Positions 16,333 through 24,633 of a stretch of 56,288 nt of DNA are shown piece by piece; within the stretch, counting starts at the first letter, position 1; the number at the start of each line of letters is the position of its first letter. A program made the translations under genes and the position numbers. The stretch comes from Mycobacteriales bacterium (GTDB lineage: Bacteria; Actinomycetota; Actinomycetes; JAFAQI01). The stretch covers positions 1 to 56,288 of the forward strand of contig DATJSI010000090.1 of NCBI GenBank assembly GCA_035504215.1. Reading direction: 5' to 3'. The notes under the pieces are model-generated. The model saw only the letters and a program-made list of their open reading frames with translations, did not search any database and had not been told where the DNA came from.

Positions 16333-16620
16333 TCAGATCGGGCCCGAGATCTCCCGGAGCCGCGGGAGCCGGTAGCGCAGGGTGCTGCGGTGGATGGTCA
16401 GGGCTTTAGACGTCGCGTCGTAGGTCGCGCCGTGTTCGAGGTAGCCCGCGAGAGAGTCTCGCCGAGATTCGTCCCGTGCTCCTCGTCGTACTCGATAAGC
16501 GGCCGACCCACCGCGCGATCACGTCACCGACCGCCGATGAGTCACGACGGGTCGGCGGCCAGCCCGTAGATCCCGAGACCGACAAGCCCGTCGCCGTAGG
16601 GAATCGCAGTCAGGCTCGAT
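16333..16620 (-). pseudogene. Remnant of a PucR/CdaR-type regulator (C-terminal HTH)
   Basis: Reading the minus strand gives LIEYDEEHGTNLGETL, then, after a two-base frame slip near 16455, AGYLEHGATYDATSKAL and TIHRSTLRYRLPRLREISG. This is the PucR C-terminal HTH, ending prematurely shortly after REISG. Stop codons interrupt the frame before LIEYDEEHG. The intact PucR protein at 18916-20619 has the matching STLKYRLQRIRELSG. The region 16621-16899 contains no further readable gene, only possible debris of the same gene. Confidence 0.7.
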
Positions 16621-16899
16621 CCACTCGAGCGCGCGGTTGCCATGCGGGAGCAGTGCCGCAGACGCCGTGCCACCCGAGGATGTTGAGGAAGGACTGGTGC
16701 TCACCGGTGCGACGGACAACCCTTCGGCGCCGCCGCCGGGCAGGTCGAAGCGCACGCAGCTGGGTTGGAGTTCAGACCGTCAACCCTTCGGCGCGGGCGG
16801 CCTATCGCTCAAGCCGGCGCCGCTCTGCTGCGCGGCGGTGTAGTCCCTGTCCTTCCGAGGGTTGCGCGGACCGCGACCATCCGAGTGCTCCAAGAGGCG

Positions 16900-17409
16900 T
16901 CACTTGGCACGCTGACCGGGGGACGCGGTCGAGGATCGGGCCGGTGGACCGTCGAGACCGCCGTTGAGGGCCGTGATCGCATCGTTGATGTAAGGCTCGT
17001 CGACGAGGACATCGTACCGGCAAGCTTCGATCCTGGACGTCGACGCGAAGTCGCGCCGGTCGCCGGACAGCGCGTGACTGACGGCGCCGTAGATCGCGCC
17101 CATGATGAGGCCCAGGATGGCGCCGGAAAGCACCGCGCTGCCGGCCCATGGACTGACGATCCAGAATACGATTCCGACCAGGACGCCGAACCACGCACCG
17201 GCCGCCGCGCCGTAGAGCGTCGCCCTGGCCGCCGTCCAGCGGCCGGTCACCAGCTCCACCAGCCGCAGGTCGCTGCCGACGATGGCGACGTGCTCGACCG
17301 GGAACTTGTGATCGGCCAGCTTGTCGACATCCGCTTGCGCGAGCTCGTAGCTGCGGTAGTGGCCGAGTACCTGCTTGCGCATAGGTGAGTCCACTGCGTA
17401 GGTCGTCAC
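16900..17409 (-). CDS. General stress protein 17M-like membrane protein
   Basis: The 169-residue protein starts with a soluble ferredoxin-like half (GHYRSYELAQADVDKLADHK, then HVAIVGSDLRLVE). Two glycine-rich membrane helices follow (AAAGAWFGVLVGIVFWIV and SGAILGLIMGAIYGAVSHAL), and a short tail with RYDVLVDE repeats the sensing fold. This arrangement matches GSP17M-like proteins. GTG 17409 is chosen because GAGGAGG sits five bases before it and the family starts there. Its neighbours are stress genes, though no direct partner is visible. Confidence 0.85.
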   Translation of the reverse strand: MTTYAVDSPMRKQVLGHYRSYELAQADVDKLADHKFPVEHVAIVGSDLRLVELVTGRWTAARATLYGAAAGAWFGVLVGIVFWIVSPWAGSAVLSGAILGLIMGAIYGAVSHALSGDRRDFASTSRIEACRYDVLVDEPYINDAITALNGGLDGPPARSSTASPGQRAK

Positions 17410-17948
17410 GATTCCTCCTCTGGTAATCAAGTGGTCCCTTCGACGACAACACGAGCATTGGGGTCGGCGCACCGTCAGGTCGGTCAGTCTGCTGTCGCCG
17501 GTCAGCCTGCGACGCAGCCGCCGCCTGCACCACGTCGGCATCGGTCGAGACCATGCCGGAACCCCTGTCCCGGTACTGATCCCAGGACCTCGACCTCCGC
17601 ATCGGCTACGCCACCAGGCACGGGCCCGCGTCCTAGATGTCTCGTGAGATCGCAGAGGCGCGATCGGAGGTGGTCGGAGCGACTCGAACCCCAACCTTCT
17701 GATCCAGCGGTTGCAGTTGACGGTGTCATTCGCCTAACACGCTCGTGGCCACGCCTTGCACCACACTTGGCTACACGCCTCGTCCGCAGGCTGCTGACCT
17801 CCGCTTTTACCAGCGAGAAGCAACTCGCGAGCGTGATCGGCGGCACCGTGGCGACAGGCGGCAGTCCGATACTCATGAGGTCGTGGTGTCGTGGGCCGAA
17901 CGAAAAAGCAGAGGCGACGAATCGCCGCCGATGGGTTTCCGGTGCTGA
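17410..17948. other. 539-base region without a recognisable gene
   Basis: No frame here shows a family signature or a convincing start. The stretch contains a tRNA-Arg-like 3' fragment on the minus strand (17666-17700) and a GGTTGCAGTTG word at 17709-17719 like the E1/E2 arms. CTGCTGACCT followed by GCTTTT (17791-17816) resembles the tail of the tRNA-Ser cores. I read it as island debris. Confidence 0.5.
17666..17700 (-). repeat. tRNA-Arg-like 3' fragment
   Basis: On the minus strand the block reads GGATCAGAAGGTTGGGG, then TTCGAGTCGCTCC, matching the 3' anticodon stem, variable loop and T arm of an arginine tRNA. It has no 5' half or proper acceptor stem. Such fragments usually mark one end of an integrated element. 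It differs from tRNA-Arg(ACG) at 37245, so it may come from another isoacceptor. Confidence 0.55.
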
Positions 17949-18656
17949 TCACCCGACGTGGGCGGCGAGCAGATTGATCGCTACGGCAACGATGACAGCG
18001 CCGAACAGGTAGGAAAGCACCATGTGTTTCAGTGCCAGCCGCCGCAGCAGCGTGGTCTGCAGATCGGTGTCGGATACCTGGAACGTCATTCCGATTGTGA
18101 AGGCCAAGTAGGCGAAATCGCTCCAGGCCGGGGGCTGCTCCATGTTGAACTCAATGCCGCCGTCCTCGTCGAGGTAGTAGAGCCGGGCGTACTTGAGCGT
18201 GAAGATCGTGTGCACGAGGAACCAGGAGCAGACGATCGAGGCGACTCCCGCCACGATCCGGAACGCCCGCCCGAAGCCGTGGAAGCTCGCCGCGTCCGCG
18301 AGCGCGAACGTCACCGAGGCGATGCTGGCGACGGCCGCGACGAGCAGCAGACCGTCGGTCGCTGACCGGGATGGATCCTCGTGCACCGCGACCTCAGCTG
18401 TCAGTTCAGGCGTGAGCCGCCAACTGGTGACCCAGACGGCGACGCAGTAGGTCGTAGCGGCGACGTTCCAGCCGACCATGACGCCGTACGCCAGCTGGAG
18501 TCCGGTGCTTAGGCAGACGACGAGCGCGGCCCCGCCCCCGGCGGCTACCGCAGTCATGAGTTGGCGCCATGCAACCGCGGACCGCGGTACGTGGCTTCTC
18601 GGCAGGTCGCCCTGGCGACCGCCCGACCGTGGCTGCCGGGGCGTTTCGGTAGTCAC
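17949..18656 (-). CDS. DUF1345 family membrane protein
   Basis: The protein has about five hydrophobic helices and the DUF1345 core: a central helix leading to SWFLVHTIFTLKYARLYY, then an acidic DEDGGIEFN stretch and DFAYLAFTIGMTFQVSDTDL. The end carries LKHMVLSYLFGAVIVAVAIN. The role of the family is unknown. GTG 18656 gives 235 residues, near the family length; ATG 18731 is an alternative, and neither has a clear ribosome binding site. It is divergent from the PucR-type regulator. The gap 18657-18915 shows no other gene. Confidence 0.85.
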   Translation of the reverse strand: MTTETPRQPRSGGRQGDLPRSHVPRSAVAWRQLMTAVAAGGGAALVVCLSTGLQLAYGVMVGWNVAATTYCVAVWVTSWRLTPELTAEVAVHEDPSRSATDGLLLVAAVASIASVTFALADAASFHGFGRAFRIVAGVASIVCSWFLVHTIFTLKYARLYYLDEDGGIEFNMEQPPAWSDFAYLAFTIGMTFQVSDTDLQTTLLRRLALKHMVLSYLFGAVIVAVAINLLAAHVG

Positions 18657-18915
18657 GATGGGTGTCCGACGACGGTCGCTTGCGCGTCGTTCTCGTCCGC
18701 GACCCGCAGGGCCGGTGCACGGCGTGGCCATACCCGCATCAGCGTAGGGCGCGGGCGTCGGGTCCGCATCCCTCGAACGTGTGGGCATGACCTCGAGGCC
18801 GAATGCGGCGGCGCGCGTAGGGGCCCTGGGGACGGGTAGGCCAGGACCGTAAGGAGATACTGAGTCTCGTCGGGAGAACCCGGCGAGAGAGTGGCTCAAC
18901 TCGATCCAGCAGAGA

Positions 18916-20619
18916 ATGCTCGCTAGCCAGGCCATCCGCGCTGATTCTGTCTGCGCTGGAGGTGATACGGCGTTCGCTCCCACACGAATGCAACTGGCTT
19001 CATTGCGCGGCCTGCTCGCGCTGTCGCTGGTGCTCATCTCCGAACTCGACGAGAACCACATCATCGAGCTCGCTACCACGGCAAGTGTCTCGCTTGCCCA
19101 CGCCCAGACGGTGGCGGTTTATCTCGACGGCCGACGGCTCGAGCCCCCGGGCGGTAGCCCGTATGAGCCCGGCCATGCACTCGACCGTCAGGTGGCGGGC
19201 CTCACCGCCGCGGGCGGGGCCGTGACGGCCGCGCGCCACTCCTGGGCATGGGCGTACCCGCTGACCGGGCAGCAAGGCGCCTTTGGATTCTTCGTCATGG
19301 CCGCCGCGAAGGCGCCGGACGAGCACGAACAGTTCCTGCTGCGCGCGCTTGTGCAGGAAGCCGGGATCGCGATCGGGGTAGCCCGGTTACACGCGATGGA
19401 GCGGGCCGTTGCCGAGCAGCTACGGGTGGCGAACATGCAGCTCGAGCAGTCGCTGGACGCGCTGACGAGGAACATGGCCATGCACCGCACGCTCACCCAG
19501 GTTGCGCTCAGCGGCACCGGCGATCGTGGCGTCGCGGAGGCGCTCAACCAACTCACCGGGCATTCGGTCATCATCGAAGATCTCGCCGGTCGTCTCGGCG
19601 TTTGGATCGGCCCGGGGCAGCCGGATCCGTATCCGTCTACGCAGACGCGAACGAGGGAACGTGACATCAGCCGGTTGCTGAGGGCCGCGGGGGCACTCCC
19701 AGTGGACCGCGGTCTCGCGGCGTTGGCACGCGCACGCGCCGAACCGCTGGGGGTCATCACGTTGGTCGGTGCGGCGTCGCCTGTCGACGACTTCGAGCGG
19801 GTGGCGCTGGAATATGCCGCAACCGTGCTCAGCATCGAGCTGATGCGAGCCCGTAGCATCACGGAGACCGAGTTGCGTCTCGGCGGCGACCTCGCCGACC
19901 TCCTGGTGACCGGCACCACGCTGGCCGCCGTCCGCAGCCGCGTCGAGGCAGTGGGCGTCGACCCTTCAGCGCTGCAGGTCGTGGTTGTCGTCGAGGGCAG
20001 GACGCGGCGAGGAGACGACGAGACGTTCTTCCAGGCGGTGCGGCAGGCCGCGGTGGACTGCGACCTCGCCTGCCTGGTCGGCCAGCGCGAAGGCTTGGTC
20101 GTGCTGGTGTGTTCCACCGGGCAGCCGTGGAGGGACTTGCGCGACGCAGCCCTCGCGAAGATGCCCGGTGGCCGATGCCGCGTCGGTGTCGGCGGCCCGT
20201 GCGAGGGCATCCCGGAGCTGCCCCGCTCCTACCGGGAGGCTCAGCTCGGGTTGCGGCTTCAGCGTGACTCCGACGTCGGCGGCGTCACCGTCTTCGACGA
20301 GCTCGGCCTCTACCGGCTGGTCGGTGCGGGCGACACGGCCGCGGCGGAGCGGATTGTGCGGCAATGGCTCGGCGCATTGATCGACTACGACCAGCAGCGG
20401 AGCACCGATCTCACACTCACGCTGAGCGTCTACCTCGACTCCGGCGGTCACCAGGAGCGAGCCGCGACTGCCCTGTCGGTGCACCAGAGCACGCTGAAGT
20501 ACCGGCTGCAGCGGATCCGCGAGCTGTCCGGCTGTGATCTCCGTGATCCGGAGGTGCGGTTCAACCTCCAGATCGCTGCCCGCACCTGGCGCACGCTCCA
20601 GGAGATCCGCGATCTTTGA
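18916..20619 (+). CDS. GAF and PucR-type HTH transcriptional regulator
   Basis: The 567-residue protein has an N-terminal GAF-like domain (about 30-160, LISELDENHIIELATTASV), a helical linker and a second sensor region. A CdaR GGDEF-like part follows (about 330-440), then a PucR C-terminal HTH (HQSTLKYRLQRIRELSG, about 522-540). It is a one-component regulator binding a small ligand and DNA. A downstream in-frame ATG at 18988 is the main alternative start, since the first 24 residues are not conserved-looking. It is divergent from DUF1345. A related but broken PucR gene lies at 16333-16620, suggesting duplication and decay. Confidence 0.88.
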   Translation: MLASQAIRADSVCAGGDTAFAPTRMQLASLRGLLALSLVLISELDENHIIELATTASVSLAHAQTVAVYLDGRRLEPPGGSPYEPGHALDRQVAGLTAAGGAVTAARHSWAWAYPLTGQQGAFGFFVMAAAKAPDEHEQFLLRALVQEAGIAIGVARLHAMERAVAEQLRVANMQLEQSLDALTRNMAMHRTLTQVALSGTGDRGVAEALNQLTGHSVIIEDLAGRLGVWIGPGQPDPYPSTQTRTRERDISRLLRAAGALPVDRGLAALARARAEPLGVITLVGAASPVDDFERVALEYAATVLSIELMRARSITETELRLGGDLADLLVTGTTLAAVRSRVEAVGVDPSALQVVVVVEGRTRRGDDETFFQAVRQAAVDCDLACLVGQREGLVVLVCSTGQPWRDLRDAALAKMPGGRCRVGVGGPCEGIPELPRSYREAQLGLRLQRDSDVGGVTVFDELGLYRLVGAGDTAAAERIVRQWLGALIDYDQQRSTDLTLTLSVYLDSGGHQERAATALSVHQSTLKYRLQRIRELSGCDLRDPEVRFNLQIAARTWRTLQEIRDL

Positions 20620-20626
20620 TCAGCTC

Positions 20627-20643
20627 CTGTCCTGGGCGGACAG
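20627..20643 (+). terminator. Short hairpin after the PucR-type gene
   Basis: CTGTCC and GGACAG form a 6-bp stem with a 5-base loop eight bases after the stop codon. A second small stem (GGCGA/TCGCC) follows. No T-run is present, so termination is only plausible. Confidence 0.35.
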
Positions 20644-20730
20644 GCGAGTCGCCCGATTTGGTCGGGTCCGGACAAAGTATCCCCTCGGTCGCAGTGGGCA
20701 GGATGCTCCAGGAGAGAGCGAGGTGCCCGA

Positions 20731-21475
20731 ATGACGATGCGCGACGGCAACGACGCTCACGGCTACACGCGCTGCCTGGAGAAGCGGCTCGACACGGTGC
20801 TGTTCGACCTCGGTGGCCTCGTCCGCGACCCGACGTCGGCTGCATGGCTGGTCCGAGCCGCCATCGCCCTGTCCGATCGGGCGCGGGCCAAGGCCGTGGT
20901 GGCGGCGTCGGCGGCGCTCGCCGCGGACTGCCCGAACGAGCCTTGTTTGGCCACGGCGACCGAGCATGCGCGGGGGGTCCTCGACCGCGATCCGCAGCGG
21001 CTGATCGCCGCCTCGCTACGGTACGTGGACTGCTGGTCGCGCGGGTCGGCCGCTGAGGATGCAGCCATAGCCCTCGTCGAGCGCGGTGACGACGACGGTG
21101 CGCTCGAGCAGCTACGGCGCGCGCGCGGCGTATCAGCAGGTCGAGGCAGAGCACGACCTCGACCGGGTCCGCGCACGGATGCGCGCGCTCGGCGCGCGGC
21201 CGAGGCACTGGTCCTGCGCGGACCGGCCCCTCTTCGGCTGGGACAGCCTGACGGGCACCGAGCTGCGGGTGGTGGGCCTCGTTGTGGACGGTCTCACGAA
21301 CCGGCAGGCCGCAGCCAGGCTGTACCTGTCCCCGCACACCGTGGCGTTCCACCTTCGGCAGGTGTTCCGGAAGCTCGAGATCAGCAGTCGCGTGCAGCTC
21401 GTCCGACTGGCCAACGAGCATGGGCCCGATCGCGAGCCGACCTCGTCGCATCGGCTCGCCGCGGCGGGGCAATGA
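20731..21475 (+). pseudogene. Frameshifted LuxR-type regulator
   Basis: The first frame, from ATG 20731 to about 21120, encodes helical TPR-like sequence (LATATEHARGVLDRDPQRL, then ALVERGDDDGALEQL). The adjacent +1 frame continues it with YQQVEAEHDLDRVRARMRAL and a full LuxR HTH (GWDSLTGTELRVVGLVVDGL, TNRQAAARLYLSPHTVAFHL). Together they resemble the C-terminal third of LAL-type regulators. One frameshift near 21085-21125 separates the halves. The HTH frame stops at 21475 with an ATGA overlap to the STAS gene, so the old operon order is preserved. A sequencing error is possible. Confidence 0.7.
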
Positions 21476-21816
21476 GCGACCACTGGACGGAGGACGCATC
21501 GTTCGTCGTCAGGCGCTCCGGTGACCTGGCGGAGGTGCGGATCTGCGGAACACTGTGCCGCACCGACGCGTCGGCCGTGCGACGCCGCCTGGGCCATCTC
21601 ATCGACGCCGGTGTCACCTGCATCGACCTCGATCTCGGCGGGATCCAAGACGCTGACCCCGCGGGTCTCGCCACGTTGGTCATCGCCGCCCGGCGGCTGC
21701 GCGGAAGTCACGGTCGGCTCTCGTTCAGCGCACTGAGCGACGAGTCCGCAGAGATACTTTCGCGGCTGCACCTGTTCGTGGATGATGTTTCCGAGCGACG
21801 GCCGCAGGCCGTCTGA
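21472..21816 (+). CDS. STAS domain protein (anti-sigma factor antagonist-like)
   Basis: The 114-residue protein shows a STAS fold: a first strand AEVRICGTL, a central CIDLDLGGIQDADPAGLATL with the conserved loop before helix 2, then VIAARRLRGSHGRL and LHLFVDD. SpoIIAA-like proteins carry a phosphorylatable Ser in that loop (usually D-S-S/T-G); here the loop is QDADPAGL, without Ser or Thr, so phosphoswitching looks lost. It starts at ATG 21472 within the preceding stop. A MEDS-domain protein follows by 87 bases, a common pairing in actinobacteria. Confidence 0.82.
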   Translation: MSDHWTEDASFVVRRSGDLAEVRICGTLCRTDASAVRRRLGHLIDAGVTCIDLDLGGIQDADPAGLATLVIAARRLRGSHGRLSFSALSDESAEILSRLHLFVDDVSERRPQAV

Positions 21817-21903
21817 CATGGTCGTCGCGAGTGAGCAGGCAGCTACGCCCGGGACAGCAGCGCCCCGCGTGGCCGGTGGCATCCGCCTCCGACCTTCCAG
21901 CGA

Positions 21904-22617
21904 ATGCGGACGGGGGCTTTTGTGTCGAGTCCGTTCGACCTCGGCATCACCGCCCTCCAGGCGGAACCAGGAGACCACCTCTGCGGCTTGTACGCCGACA
22001 CGACGCAGCGTGATCAGGTGCTGATCCCCTTCCTGCGGGCCGGCCTGCGCAACGGCGACAAGTGCATCTGCGTCGTCGACGGGCTGGAACCGTTGGACGT
22101 GTCCAGGGCACTGCGCGACCACGACGGTGCTGGCGACGAACTGCAACCGTGGGACGACAAGCAGCTCGACATCATCCGCTCCGCGGACATGTACCTGCGC
22201 TCGGGCGACTTCTCCGCACCTGAGGTCATCAGCACGTGGAAGTCGGCGATATCAGAGGTGATGTACGACGCGCGTTATGACCTCGTGCGCGCGATCGAGG
22301 TCTGGTCGCTGCGCGACGTCGTGCCGGATACTCGTGAGCTGCTCGTTCTCGAATCCGAGATGAACCGCTACCTGCCCCTGTTTCCGCAGGTGATCATCTG
22401 CCTGTACGACGTCTCCCGGTTCGGCGGTGGCATCGTCGTCGACCTGCTGCGGACGCATCCGCGAGTGCTCGTCGGAACGATGGTGATGGAAAACCCATAC
22501 TGCCTCAGCCCGGACGAGCTGCTTGAGCTGAGCGACAGTGGCGGCCCTGACGCGCAGGAGGCGGAGCGAGAGGAGATGGCCGCGTGGTGCTTCGACGCGA
22601 CGACTGGCTCGACTTAG
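21904..22617 (+). CDS. MEDS (DcmR-type sensory) domain protein
   Basis: The 237-residue protein begins its domain with GDHLCGLYADTTQRDQVLIP and FLRAGLRNGDKCICVVDGL, the MEDS signature. It continues with YLRSGDFSAPEVISTWKSAI and YDLVRAIEVWSLRD. The fold resembles a RecA/KaiC-like sensor without a good Walker A; DcmR senses one-carbon halides in methylotrophs, but most MEDS proteins are uncharacterised. The conserved His/Cys of DHLCG is present. It follows the STAS gene and probably works in the same signal path. Its last 34 bases overlap the next, broken gene. Confidence 0.85.
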   Translation: MRTGAFVSSPFDLGITALQAEPGDHLCGLYADTTQRDQVLIPFLRAGLRNGDKCICVVDGLEPLDVSRALRDHDGAGDELQPWDDKQLDIIRSADMYLRSGDFSAPEVISTWKSAISEVMYDARYDLVRAIEVWSLRDVVPDTRELLVLESEMNRYLPLFPQVIICLYDVSRFGGGIVVDLLRTHPRVLVGTMVMENPYCLSPDELLELSDSGGPDAQEAEREEMAAWCFDATTGST

Positions 22618-22850
22618 CACGCAAGGTCGACTGGACCTACCGCTACGTCGATGAGCGCGAGGTCTTCCCGTCCGAGATCAGCGGCCATCCTTGGCTTGAC
22701 CACGCGGCGTGGGCCGAGTGGAACGAGGTCTACCGGACGACGTACCGCGAGTATGTCGCCAACCAGCGGGCCAAGGACGATGCGGTGCTGGGAGTCCGTT
22801 CGGCGCTAAGCAAGTCGCGGCTTCATGAGGGGTTGGACCCCGGTTGGCGC
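22584..22850 (+). pseudogene. N-terminal fragment of a multicomponent monooxygenase hydroxylase (TmoA/MmoX-like)
   Basis: About 88 codons encode DDWLDLARKVDWTYRYVDER, then EVFPSEISGHPWLDHAAW, YRTTYREYVANQRAKDDAV and HEGLDPGW. This is the start of the large subunit of toluene/alkane diiron monooxygenases. A normal protein is about 500 residues; here all iron ligands are missing. Near 22850 the frame passes into antisense of a truncated marP-like gene. The fragment is a deletion remnant, evidence that this genome or a donor once carried a hydrocarbon monooxygenase operon. Confidence 0.78.
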
Positions 22851-23460
22851 ACGACCCGTGCCGGAAGGACGCGGCCACCTGGGGACGGCAGCGCCACCTG
22901 CGGGTTACGGACGCCTGCCACAACGTGAGCGTTGGTCATCACATGGTCAGGCGCAAAGACAAACCCCGATCCTTCCTGCTGGCGACTGCAGGATGGCGCG
23001 ATGCCTGAAACCTTCACCAAAGACGCTCCCGCACGCCGCAGGGCTGGTGGTACAACACCCGCGTCAGGTGGCGGCATGGTGGCAGGCCGACCACGCCGAG
23101 GACGGCCCCGCCCGCCGAGTCGGCCCACCGGACGGGCGTGAACGACAGCACCCTTCGCAGTCGTACGCCGGCAATAGCGCCAACCCTTTCGCCGATCGCG
23201 GCGAAGATGACAACCACGGCAAGAGCCACCAGCCGTTGTCTGATCGCGCTCGGCCCGCCGGCTCCCATGATGCGTCGGGCGATGTCTGGCGCGGCGAGCG
23301 TGCCGACGTAGGCACCGAGCAGGAATCCGCCGAAGGACAGCGCGCCGGCGACGAGGCCGCGCCGGTAGCCGGCGTACGCGTACCCGACAGCAAGCGCAAT
23401 GAGGACCACGTCGAGCAGGTCACCGCGTCCGGGGTGAATGATAGGCGCAGGCGATGCACG
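22850..23460 (-). pseudogene. Truncated MarP-type membrane serine protease gene
   Basis: One minus-strand frame gives the CvpA-like membrane part (LLDVVLIALAVGYAYAGYRR, then ARRIMGAGGPSAIRQRLVAL). A second frame gives the start of the trypsin-like domain (ASLVKVSGIAPSCSRQQEGS, GFVFAPDHVMTNAHVVAG) with the catalytic His in TNAHVV. The segment between them is too short and the frame changes, so there is an internal deletion. The catalytic Asp and Ser are lost where the gene meets the monooxygenase fragment at about 22850. No start codon is clear. MarP normally maintains pH and oxidative resistance. Confidence 0.78.
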
Positions 23461-23476
23461 CAGCTGCCGGCCCACG

Positions 23477-24052
23477 TCAATCCGTCGTCGATGATGCCTT
23501 GATGGCGGATACGTCCAGGTCGAGCTGCACCTTGTCACCAACGAGCACGCCACCGGCTTCCAGGGGAGCGTTCCACTCGACTCCCCAGTCCCTGCGGTTG
23601 AGGGTGGACCGTCCGCTGAAGCCGACGCGGGTGTTGCCGAACGGATCGACCGCCGAGCCGAGGTACTCCCAGTCGATGGCCACCGGACGTTTCAGTCCCT
23701 TGAGAGTGAGATCGCCGGTCATCCGGTAGCAGTCGTCGCCCTGAATCTCGATCTTCGTGCTGCGGAACGTCATCTGCGGGTGGTTCTGCGCGTCGAAGAA
23801 GTCGTTCGCTCGTAGGTGGGCATCGCGGTCGGTGTTGCCGGTGTCGATGCTGGCGATGTCGACGGTCAGCTCGGCGGATGACTTGGTCGGGTCGGTGAAG
23901 TCGAGATGGGCCCGTCCTTGGTAGTCCCTGAAGTACCCGCGGACCTTGCTGACCATCGCGTGCCGCGCGACGAAGCCGATCCGGCTGTGCGCCGGGTCAA
24001 TGTCGTAATCGCCGGTCAGCTCCTGCTGTGGGACCTCCGTTGTCTGGGTCAT
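23477..24052 (-). CDS. YceI family lipid-binding protein
   Basis: The 191-residue protein has YceI hallmarks: GDYDIDPAHSRIGFVARHAM at the start, then VRGYFRDYQGRAH, the central LRANDFFDAQNHPQMTF, TGDLTLKGLKRPV and FSGRSTLNRRDWG. YceI proteins form a beta barrel that binds isoprenoid or other amphipathic lipids. No signal peptide is visible, so this is a cytosolic version. Its ATG overlaps the Hsp20 stop by four bases (ATGA), so the two are translationally coupled and probably stress-induced together. Confidence 0.93.
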   Translation of the reverse strand: MTQTTEVPQQELTGDYDIDPAHSRIGFVARHAMVSKVRGYFRDYQGRAHLDFTDPTKSSAELTVDIASIDTGNTDRDAHLRANDFFDAQNHPQMTFRSTKIEIQGDDCYRMTGDLTLKGLKRPVAIDWEYLGSAVDPFGNTRVGFSGRSTLNRRDWGVEWNAPLEAGGVLVGDKVQLDLDVSAIKASSTTD

Positions 24053-24522
24053 TGCGCATCCTTAGTGTCCTGGATCTCGACGCGCCGGGGACCTTCGGTC
24101 TGGTTCTTCGGGACCTCGAGATGCAACACACCGTCCTTCAGCGTGGCTTTGACGTTCCCGGGCTGCACGCGCTCCGGAAGGCGTACCTCGAAGTAGAACC
24201 GTCCCCAGCCGCGGGCACGGTGACGAAGCCGCCCGCTTCGGTCGGCCTCCCGCCGTTCCCCGCTGACGATAAGCCGCTGCTCCACCACCTCCACGTTGAT
24301 GTCGCTCTTGTTGGCCCCCGGCAGCTCGACGTCGACGACGTAAGCGCCGTCGTTGTCCTCGATGTCGGCGAGTGGGGTGAAGCCATCGCGGTTCAGCACC
24401 GCCGAGAAGTTTGGCCACTGCTCACCGAAAGGATCCGTCAACGGCTGCGTGAGGCGAGCGAACTCGGTCATGGGGTCGGAGCGCATCATCTCACCATGGT
24501 CGGTGCTGGTAGCTGTCGTCAT
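24049..24522 (-). CDS. Hsp20/alpha-crystallin small heat shock protein
   Basis: The 157-residue protein has a variable N-terminus and an alpha-crystallin domain at about 48-140, with YVVDVELPGANKSDINVEV, LIVSGERR, FYFEVRLPERVQPGNVKATL and KDGVLHLEVPK. It is an ATP-independent holdase that oligomerises and keeps unfolded proteins soluble until DnaK or ClpB act; both are encoded nearby. It leads the hsp20-yceI pair, with a 111-base gap upstream for a promoter. No HAIR or CIRCE palindrome was found in that gap. Confidence 0.94.
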   Translation of the reverse strand: MTTATSTDHGEMMRSDPMTEFARLTQPLTDPFGEQWPNFSAVLNRDGFTPLADIEDNDGAYVVDVELPGANKSDINVEVVEQRLIVSGERREADRSGRLRHRARGWGRFYFEVRLPERVQPGNVKATLKDGVLHLEVPKNQTEGPRRVEIQDTKDAQ

Positions 24523-24633
24523 GTCAACTCCTCATAGACCTCTCGACGTGATGCCGATACGGCATTGCGCCCTTATGACCAGCGTCCGGCATTCAACTGC
24601 GGCGGACATCCCACGAATGACTAGCAGGGACGG

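Noticed and set aside
24523-24633. HAIR or CIRCE heat-shock operator upstream of hsp20
   Set aside because: I looked for CTTGAGT-N7-ACTCAAG and TTAGCACTC/GAGTGCTAA in this gap and in the dnaK gap and found neither.
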